In this document: in pieces, positions 56,837 to 64,000 of the stretch
How positions within the stretch are numbered: the stretch's first letter is position 1
Layout: every line of letters starts with the position of its first letter
NCBI GenBank assembly: GCA_947053345.1
Contig: CAMRSM010000008.1
Coordinates: 57,205 to 121,204, forward strand
Reading direction: 5' to 3'
DNA from: an uncultured Lachnospiraceae bacterium
Lineage (GTDB): Bacteria; Bacillota; Clostridia; Lachnospirales; Lachnospiraceae
Length of the DNA: 64,000 bases
Notes under the pieces: model-generated
Seen by the model: only the letters and a program-made list of their open reading frames with translations
Databases searched by the model: none
Told to the model about the DNA's origin: nothing
Made by a program: the position numbers and the translations under genes

Positions 56837-57287
56837 AGTCCTCTCTCCCTTTTCCGCAAAAGGCCGCGGCATCAAAGACCGGGATTCCCGTCTGGCGCAG
56901 CGCCCGCGCAAACATCCCCTCGCCGGGAACCAGCCGTCCCGTAAAACTTCCGTCATAAACCTGTTCCACCCCGCAGGACGGGCTTCGCGGCTGTAAGATT
57001 GCCGCCGTGATTTCCTCCTCCCGTATCCTGTCAAGCACCGCCTTTACTCCCGCACGGAAACATGCATCCACATTCTCGCCCGCCCGGTTGATAGCCACGC
57101 CGTCCACCAGTTCAACAGGTACGCGCGGCACGGGAAGCCCTCCTTCCACCTCCGGGCAGACCTCCATGACTTCAACCGCCTTTTCTTTTAGGTAACGTAC
57201 CAGCGCTTCGCTGTAATTATTCCCGCCGTCATACTTACAATTACGCCCTAACAGACAGGCGCTGACCAGCACTTTTTTCTTTCCCAT
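56805..57287 (-). CDS. DUF523 family protein
   Basis: KKVLVSACLLGRNCKYDGGNN..VCPEVEGGLPVPR..LQPRSPSCG. Confidence 0.93.
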   Translation of the reverse strand: MGKKKVLVSACLLGRNCKYDGGNNYSEALVRYLKEKAVEVMEVCPEVEGGLPVPRVPVELVDGVAINRAGENVDACFRAGVKAVLDRIREEEITAAILQPRSPSCGVEQVYDGSFTGRLVPGEGMFARALRQTGIPVFDAAAFCGKGREDYVRHFEELIR

Positions 57288-57339
57288 AATTTCCCCTCCT
57301 TCAAAACGGTACCGGCTGCAAGATCTCTCCCAGCACTTT

Positions 57340-58146
57340 TCATTCTTCCGTTTGGGACGGGCTGCTTTTTGAAGCCGGGGCATTTTCCATTCCCCCGCCT
57401 TTTTCACAAATTTTGGGAAGCAGCACATACAGCAGCAATCCGGCGGCAACGACCACGACCGAGATCAGCTGCGAAGTGGACATCCACCCAATGCTCCCAC
57501 GGTAGTCATTTCGCCAAAATTCGACCACAAACCTTCCCACCCCGTAAAGCATAAGATAAGCGGATGCCACGCGCCCGTTCCTCGGTCTTTTGGACGCGTA
57601 AAACAGCAGCAGACCGCAGATCAGAAAATCTCCCGCCGAGGAGATCAGCTGTGTCGGGACAAGCGTTACACCATTCGGCGCAAATTTTGAATTGCGGAAC
57701 GTAATGCCGTACCAGGCATCCGTCTCCCTCCCATAACAGCAGCCCGCAAAAAAGCATCCAAGCCTGCCGAGTCCCTGCGCCAATGCCACTGACGGCATGA
57801 CAAGGTCAAAATATTTCAGGAAACTGACCTTTTTTTTGCGGCAGTAAAAAAAGCTGACCAGCACCCCGCCGATAATGCCGCCGTAAACAACATACCCGTT
57901 CTTAAAATCCCACAAAATCGACGGATTTTTTATAATTGCCGGAAGCTCCACGATATAGTACAAAAGCCTTGTCCCGGCCAAACCGCCCACCATCGCGCAA
58001 ACGAGAATCCCCCACAGGATATCCTCGCTCAGGCCAAATTTCTTACTGCGGCGCACACACAAATAGTACGCGCTTAAAAAACCGAGTGCGATCATCAGCC
58101 CGTACATATGGATCGTTACCGGTCCGATGGAAATATCATTAAACAT
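57340..58146 (-). CDS. lgt: Prolipoprotein diacylglyceryl transferase
   Basis: GPVTIHMYGLMIALGF; GRLGCFFAGCCYGRETD; HSRPT-equivalent region diverged. Confidence 0.93.
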   Translation of the reverse strand: MFNDISIGPVTIHMYGLMIALGFLSAYYLCVRRSKKFGLSEDILWGILVCAMVGGLAGTRLLYYIVELPAIIKNPSILWDFKNGYVVYGGIIGGVLVSFFYCRKKKVSFLKYFDLVMPSVALAQGLGRLGCFFAGCCYGRETDAWYGITFRNSKFAPNGVTLVPTQLISSAGDFLICGLLLFYASKRPRNGRVASAYLMLYGVGRFVVEFWRNDYRGSIGWMSTSQLISVVVVAAGLLLYVLLPKICEKGGGMENAPASKSSPSQTEE

Positions 58147-58202
58147 ACACATACCTCTTTTCTTATTTGTTGGTTTCACCGTGCCCTTTCACCGTAAGAG
58201 CG

Positions 58203-61200
58203 CTACTCAATGCTTTTCAGGGATTCGATCATATCAATTTTTTTCAGTTTGAAATGCATCATCATGCCGATAATCACCGCGAACAGCACCGTCAGCAGAC
58301 CGCTGTAAAGAAAACTTACCGGTTTGATGATGTGCCCGAACATCACCATATCAACCTCGCAGGTCGTGATCACATAGCCGTGCAAAAGCTTCCCGCCCGC
58401 CATGCCAAGCAGGATGCCGATCAGCGTCAGCAGCACATTCTCGCGGTACACATAACCGCTCACCTCCGCGTCGTAAAACCCTAAGACTTTTAAGGTTGCG
58501 AGCTCGCGCCGGCGCTCGGTGATGTTGATATTGCTGAGATTGTAAAGTACAACAAATGCCAGCAGACCCGCACATATAATCAAAACATAGGTGATGATAT
58601 TCAGGCTTTGCAGCATGTCATCAATCTGTTTTTGCAGGGTGCTTGTCACCATGACCGAAGTCACGATCTCATTTTCCCTTAAGATATCCGCCGCGACCCG
58701 CTCCTCATCCGCCGCCGCGTCCGCCGTGAATCTTAAGAAGCATTCGTTGTATATCGGTTTTTCCCCAAAAATCTGTTCATACGTACTTTCCGTCATAAAC
58801 ACGTAATGATAAATATAGTTCTCTGCCACCGCTTCAACCTTGACCGGATAAAACACCGAAGCATCCGGTTCAAGCTGTACCGTATCCCCCGCCTGCACCT
58901 TCAACATCCTTGCCAGCTTTTCCGTGATGATGACCCCGCCATCGCGGATGGAATATTCCGTTTTTGAGGCGCGGTCACGGAAGCAGAAGAACTTCCCAAA
59001 TGCCGCCGCATCCGGCAGCACGACGATGCTGATGCTCTTTGTTATCCCGTTTGCCGTGATATCGAGGGTACTCTCCCTGGCAAAGGAGATATCCGCGATA
59101 TCGGGATTTTCTGAAAACCACTGCCACAGGGTATTTTTCTCTTCCTGCGCTGCCTTGTCCCGGATCGAGACTGAGCTGTCATACCGCCATAGCTGCCCGT
59201 ACTGGATCTGCGCCATGACACCGATGGAATCCTTCAGCCCGAAACCTACCAAAAGAAGCGCCATACAGCTTCCGATGCCGATAACCGTCATAAAAAATCG
59301 TTTCTTATAGCGGAACATATTGCGCAGCGACGCTTTCCAGGTAAAACTTAAATGCTTCCAGATAAGACCGACCCGCTCGAGAAAAATCCGCTTTCCTGCC
59401 TTTGGTGCCGTCGGGCGCATCAGTGAGGCCGGCTGCTCCTTAAATGCCCTCATGCATGCGGAAAGGGTGGCGGCAAGCGTACAGACGACCGCAAGGACAA
59501 CAGCCATGACCGAGTAGTACGCGTGGATCGGCATCACCACACCCGGCAGACATGGATACATCAGCTTATACGTTGTAATGACAATGTACGGAAATATCTT
59601 CCCGCCGGAAAAAACACCGATCACGCTTCCAATCAGCGTCGCATACAGCGCATACTTAATATATTTCCCCGCCACTGCCCTGCGGGTGTAACCAAGCGCC
59701 TTGAGCGTACCAATCTGCGTGCGCCCTTCATCCACCATACGTGTCATGGTCGTCAGGCTGACCAACGCCGCGACAAGAAAGAAAATAGCAGGGAACACCA
59801 TACTGATGGCATCCATGCGGTCGGCATCCTGTCCAAAACCGACATAAGATTCAATGGTGTTCCGGTCAAGGATGTACCACTCCGGGATCTCCATATCCGC
59901 AATTTCCCCACGGCTGTCCTCAATCTCGCGGTACGCCTTGGCGATCGCTTCCTTGTTCTTGGCAAGTGAAGCGTAATATTCTTCTTTAGCGTCTGCAAGA
60001 TCCTGCTGTTTCTGTTTTAACGACTGCTCCGTCCCGTCAAGTTCTTCTGCCGCCAAAACAAGCGCATCCTCCGCCTCCTGCTTCCTGCCCGCAAGCTCGG
60101 CTTCCTGCCCTGCCACTTCCTGCTCTTTTTCCTCAAGCAGCGCGCGCGCCTGCGCCACCTGCTCCTCTGCCTTTATGATCTCCTCCTCGGATATACCCAT
60201 GACTGCCAATATCCGTTTGATATCATCCGGTCCCTGGCTGATTGCTTTAAGCTGCTCTACATACGCCTCATATTCCTCTCTGGCGGCAGTTACCGGCGCT
60301 TCCTCCTTCGCAAGCTTTTCCCAGGCTTTTTCCAATTCCTGTTTCGCCCCGGCAAGCTGCGTGTCATACTCGGCAAAACGCCCCGGCAATTCTTCCCATT
60401 CTTTTGCGAGCTGGGCTCTTCCCTCCTCAACCTGTGCAAAACCATCGGCCACCGCCTGCTCCACGTCAAGGATTTCCTGTTCCCCGTCAAAAAGTGCCCG
60501 CTCATTCTCCTGCACTTTTTCAAACGCTTCCTCAAGTTCTTTGTAGGCATCCGCCTGAACCTCGCCAAGACGCAGTTTTGCGCGTTCCCTGCCAACCGCC
60601 TCAAGCGCCCCGCGCTTATCCCCCACGAGATCGTCATACGCATCCTCATAGGAATTGAGTTCCTTCGTACCGTCAAATACGACATAGATTTCCGCGTAGT
60701 AATCCACCGTGAAGCATTCCGGCACAAGCACGACATACCCCGCAATCTTCCCATTGCCAATCGTCCCTGAGCCCCGCGCAGAGGACATATAGCGCCCCGT
60801 GCGGACTGCGCCCACGATGGTCACGGTATTTTCCGCAAGCGTATCCGAAATCTCATTCTCTGTCCCGGAATGAAACGTCAATGTATCCCCGATATGGAAA
60901 CCGCGGCTTTCCATAAAACTCTGGTCCACGGCACACTCTGCGGCATCTTTTGGCAGCCTGCCCTCCATCACAAGGTATTCATTGATCTGGTCCGTCATGG
61001 AATACAGGCGCACGGCGACATCCGCGTCCCCGTGCCTTAAAAGGACATCCGCCGAAAACGCGCCGCAGACTGTCCGTACACCGTCCGCCCCTTTTATGGC
61101 ATCGACATCCGCATCGCTTAGGCCAAGCGGGGAGACGATGCGGACATCCATCATATTCGAATCATCATAAAAGGAATCCGCCGTAAGGAGCATGTTGGTC

Positions 61201-61322
61201 TTGCAGGCACGCAGCCCTGCAAACATTGCCACCCCAAGCGCCGACATCAGCAGGATGGAAATGAAGCGTTGCAGCGAACCATGTATCTCCCTTTGAAATT
61301 CCTTCCGCAAAGCATTCTTCAT
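58203..61322 (-). CDS. FtsX-like ABC transporter permease with long coiled-coil extracytoplasmic insertion
   Basis: Paired FtsX-type TM blocks; Glu/Ala-rich coiled coil in first half; next to ATPase gene. Confidence 0.92.
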   Translation of the reverse strand: MKNALRKEFQREIHGSLQRFISILLMSALGVAMFAGLRACKTNMLLTADSFYDDSNMMDVRIVSPLGLSDADVDAIKGADGVRTVCGAFSADVLLRHGDADVAVRLYSMTDQINEYLVMEGRLPKDAAECAVDQSFMESRGFHIGDTLTFHSGTENEISDTLAENTVTIVGAVRTGRYMSSARGSGTIGNGKIAGYVVLVPECFTVDYYAEIYVVFDGTKELNSYEDAYDDLVGDKRGALEAVGRERAKLRLGEVQADAYKELEEAFEKVQENERALFDGEQEILDVEQAVADGFAQVEEGRAQLAKEWEELPGRFAEYDTQLAGAKQELEKAWEKLAKEEAPVTAAREEYEAYVEQLKAISQGPDDIKRILAVMGISEEEIIKAEEQVAQARALLEEKEQEVAGQEAELAGRKQEAEDALVLAAEELDGTEQSLKQKQQDLADAKEEYYASLAKNKEAIAKAYREIEDSRGEIADMEIPEWYILDRNTIESYVGFGQDADRMDAISMVFPAIFFLVAALVSLTTMTRMVDEGRTQIGTLKALGYTRRAVAGKYIKYALYATLIGSVIGVFSGGKIFPYIVITTYKLMYPCLPGVVMPIHAYYSVMAVVLAVVCTLAATLSACMRAFKEQPASLMRPTAPKAGKRIFLERVGLIWKHLSFTWKASLRNMFRYKKRFFMTVIGIGSCMALLLVGFGLKDSIGVMAQIQYGQLWRYDSSVSIRDKAAQEEKNTLWQWFSENPDIADISFARESTLDITANGITKSISIVVLPDAAAFGKFFCFRDRASKTEYSIRDGGVIITEKLARMLKVQAGDTVQLEPDASVFYPVKVEAVAENYIYHYVFMTESTYEQIFGEKPIYNECFLRFTADAAADEERVAADILRENEIVTSVMVTSTLQKQIDDMLQSLNIITYVLIICAGLLAFVVLYNLSNINITERRRELATLKVLGFYDAEVSGYVYRENVLLTLIGILLGMAGGKLLHGYVITTCEVDMVMFGHIIKPVSFLYSGLLTVLFAVIIGMMMHFKLKKIDMIESLKSIE

Positions 61323-61343
61323 GCTTGCTCCTCCTTTCCCTCG

Positions 61344-62045
61344 CTACCATTCGATCCCCATCACATCCACCGGATCCGTATTTTTCGTCACCTCGCCCAC
61401 CTTGCCGTTTTTGATGCGGATCACTTTGTCCGCCATCGGCGCGATTGCTGAATTGTGGGTAATGACAATGACCGTCATCCCCTTATCCCGGCAGGTGTCC
61501 TGCAAAAGCTTTAAAATCTGCTTCCCCGTATTGTAGTCCAGCGCCCCCGTCGGCTCGTCGCAGAGCAACAGCTTTGGATTTTTCGCGAGTGCCCTCGCGA
61601 TGGAGACGCGCTGCTGTTCCCCGCCGGAAAGCTGTGCCGGGAAATTCCCCATACGCCCGGCAAGACCCACCTCCGCGAGAACTTCCTCCGCACCACGCGG
61701 GTTTTTGCAGATTTGCAGAGCCAGTTCTACATTTTCCTTCGCTGTCAGATTCTGCACAAGATTGTAGAATTGAAACACAAAGCCAATGTCATTCCTACGG
61801 TAAGTCGTCAGGCGCTTCTCACGGTACTTACTGATATCCTCCCCGTCCACAACAACACTGCCGCCGTCGCACACATCCATGCCTCCGAGAATGTTGAGTA
61901 CCGTCGTCTTGCCTGCCCCGGAAGGTCCGGCGACAACAACAAACTCCCCCTTTTCCACTTCAAAACTAATCCCGTCCGAAGCATGGATCGTTACATCCCC
62001 CATTTGATATGTCTTCTTAACATCCTTCAATTCCACAAATGCCAT
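61344..62045 (-). CDS. ABC transporter ATP-binding protein (MacB/LolD-like)
   Basis: [48 protein letters not shown]. Confidence 0.96.
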   Translation of the reverse strand: MAFVELKDVKKTYQMGDVTIHASDGISFEVEKGEFVVVAGPSGAGKTTVLNILGGMDVCDGGSVVVDGEDISKYREKRLTTYRRNDIGFVFQFYNLVQNLTAKENVELALQICKNPRGAEEVLAEVGLAGRMGNFPAQLSGGEQQRVSIARALAKNPKLLLCDEPTGALDYNTGKQILKLLQDTCRDKGMTVIVITHNSAIAPMADKVIRIKNGKVGEVTKNTDPVDVMGIEW

Positions 62046-62065
62046 CGCAAACCTCCTTATGATCC

Positions 62066-63367
62066 TCACAAAACAGCGAGTACATGTTCTCTTTTCCCCA
62101 CCGCGTCCTGTCCGATGGCGACCGCGGACAAAAATCTTTTTTCTGCCGCAGCCACTCCCGCCGCATCGTTTGTATACAAAACCGCGAGTGCATCGCCCTT
62201 TGCCACATAATCGCCGATCTTGGCTTCCATACGGATACCTGCCGTTAAGTCAATCTTACTATCCTTCGTCTCCCTGCCCGCACCCAGACCAAGCGAGACA
62301 AGACCGATCTCTTCCGTCTGCATGGAATGGATATAACCGTCCCGCTCCGCCCGAACCACATGCTCAATGGCAGCGCACGGGAATTGTTCCGGATGCAGCG
62401 CAAAACTTACATCACCGCCCTGTGCCGCAACAAACTCACAAAACTTCCCAAACGCGGTGCCGTCCGCGACCGCACCGCGCGCCATCGCACAGCCTTCCTT
62501 AAAATCCGCCGCCCTGCCCGCGCCAAGGAGCATCTGCGCAGCAAGCGTGACGGAAGCGTCCATCAAATCTTCTGCCCCTTCCCCGTGCAGTGCCGCAATG
62601 GCTTCCTTGACCTCAAGAATGTTGCCGATACTATATCCGAGCGGCTGTCCCATATCGGTCACGACCGCACAGGTGCTCCGACCCGCACCGTTCCCAATCT
62701 TTACCATCATTTTCGCCAGCGCGGCGGCATCCTCCTTTGTCTTCATAAACGCGCCGCTGCCGGCCTTGACATCCAAAACAATCACATCCGCCCCGGCGGC
62801 AAGCTTTTTGCTCATGATACTGCTCGCGATCAGTGACATATTGTCGACCGTTGCCGTCACATCCCGCAACGCGTATATTTTTTTGTCCGCCGGCGCAAGG
62901 TTTGCTGTCTGGGCAGCCACCGCAAGCCCTATCTGGTTGACCTGTGAAAAAAACGCCTCCGTAGAAAGCCCGGTCTTAAATCCCGGAAAACTTTCCAGCT
63001 TGTCGATCGTCCCTCCCGTATGTCCCAATCCCCTGCCGGACATTTTTGCTACCGGAACACCAAGGGATGCCACAATCGGCCCGACGATCAGCGTTGTCTT
63101 ATCCCCCACGCCGCCGGTGCTGTGCTTGTCCGCCTTTTTCCCGGAAATCGGCGCAAGATCCAACATATCCCCGCTTTTTGCCATCGCCATCGTGAGCGCC
63201 AGCGTCTCCTGCTCCGTCATACCCTTTAAGCATACCGCCATCAAAAACGCAGACATCTGGTAATCCGGAATCCCCCCTTCCGTAAACCCTTTCACGATAT
63301 AATCAATCTCTTCCCCGGAAAGCTCCTTTCCCGCCTTTTTTGCAGAAATACAGTCATACATCCTCAT
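62066..63367 (-). CDS. pdp: Pyrimidine-nucleoside (thymidine) phosphorylase
   Basis: SGRGLGHTGGTIDKLESFPGF; KHSTGGVGDKTTLIVGPIVASLG. Confidence 0.96.
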   Translation of the reverse strand: MRMYDCISAKKAGKELSGEEIDYIVKGFTEGGIPDYQMSAFLMAVCLKGMTEQETLALTMAMAKSGDMLDLAPISGKKADKHSTGGVGDKTTLIVGPIVASLGVPVAKMSGRGLGHTGGTIDKLESFPGFKTGLSTEAFFSQVNQIGLAVAAQTANLAPADKKIYALRDVTATVDNMSLIASSIMSKKLAAGADVIVLDVKAGSGAFMKTKEDAAALAKMMVKIGNGAGRSTCAVVTDMGQPLGYSIGNILEVKEAIAALHGEGAEDLMDASVTLAAQMLLGAGRAADFKEGCAMARGAVADGTAFGKFCEFVAAQGGDVSFALHPEQFPCAAIEHVVRAERDGYIHSMQTEEIGLVSLGLGAGRETKDSKIDLTAGIRMEAKIGDYVAKGDALAVLYTNDAAGVAAAEKRFLSAVAIGQDAVGKREHVLAVL

Positions 63368-63678
63368 AAGATCCACCTCGCATTCTTCCATAGATAGAGC
63401 AGCTTACAATTTCAACCGCTTTCCCACACGGCACAAATAAGATAAGTCTTCCTGTGCCCTCTCGCCAGCCAAATGGCACGATATCGATATATTATAAGCA
63501 TATTCTATACCGAACCTATAGAATAATCAACCGTTTACGATCAAAATCATGGATACATTCCGTTTTTTCGTTGACATTTGCCAAAAATAAGTATACAATG
63601 TTTGTGCCATGCAATATTTGTTAATTTAACGTTTTAAACCATTGATGTGGTGTCGGAATATAACACGCGGAACAAAAA

Positions 63679-64000
63679 CAGCATATGCCCGGAAGGGATT
63701 TCCGGGAGCCATGCGGACAGAAATGCCTTCCACGGTTTAGGGGGATTGGGAGGGCATATGCGGAACAAACACAGCATGTGCCAAGACATGCCCGGAAGGG
63801 ATTTCTGGGAGCCATGCGGACAGAAATGCCTTCCACGGATAGGGGGATTGGGAGGGCATATGCGGAACAAACACAGCATGTGCCCGGACAATGCCCGGAA
63901 GGGATTTCTGGGAGCCATGCGGACAGAAATGCCTTCCACGGATAGGGGGATTGGGAGGGCATATGCGGAACAAACACAGCATGTGCCCGGACAATGCCCG
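63679..64000 (+). repeat. Palindromic intergenic repeat array in opposite orientation: copies 63679-63766, 63772-63866, 63874-63971, fourth cut by window edge
   Basis: CAGCATATGCCC..GGGCATATGCGGAAC; inner GGAAGGGATTTC/GAAATGCCTTCC. Confidence 0.92.

Noticed and set aside
62367-63263. 298-aa plus-strand ORF antisense to pdp
   Set aside because: Shadow ORF of a high-GC CDS; pdp motifs on the minus strand are unambiguous.
63621-63994. Several 85-118-aa ORFs on both strands at the right edge
   Set aside because: Translations of the palindromic repeat array in multiple frames.
63679-64000. Possible CRISPR array
   Set aside because: Between-copy sequences are nearly identical and the units are nested palindromes, not repeat-spacer.

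Overview
The window looks like a Firmicutes (Lachnospiraceae/Clostridia-type) chromosome, an inference from gene content and order. Almost all genes from about 2.5 to 63.4 kb lie on the minus strand. Housekeeping blocks recognised: yneA-like/lexA; rplU-prp-rpmA-obgE-yhbY-nadD-yqeK-rsfS; gpsA-plsY-der; aroA-pgeF; ylxM-ffh-rpsP-khpA-rimM-trmD-rplS-lepB-rbgA-rnhB-ylqH-yraN; the TIGR03960/TIGR03936/rng block; scpAB; lgt; an ABC transporter; pdp. Accessory or notable items: a tyrosine recombinase with iteron-like repeats at the left edge; a SCIFF (ranthipeptide) precursor missing from the ORF track, next to its radical SAM maturase; a low-GC stand-alone NACHT/STAND NTPase; and an SNF2 helicase. The strongest non-coding signal is a family of about 100-bp, nested-palindromic intergenic repeats (13.2, 20.2, 51.6 and 63.7 kb, with fragments at 21.3 and 25.95 kb). 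Their stem arms differ between loci but remain complementary, and most copies sit just 5' of a Shine-Dalgarno. A second unusual structure is a tandemly duplicated, multi-hairpin leader between the SOS promoter of lexA and its start codon. No rRNA, tRNA or CRISPR array was recognised. All family assignments were made by reading the sequence; no database search was run.
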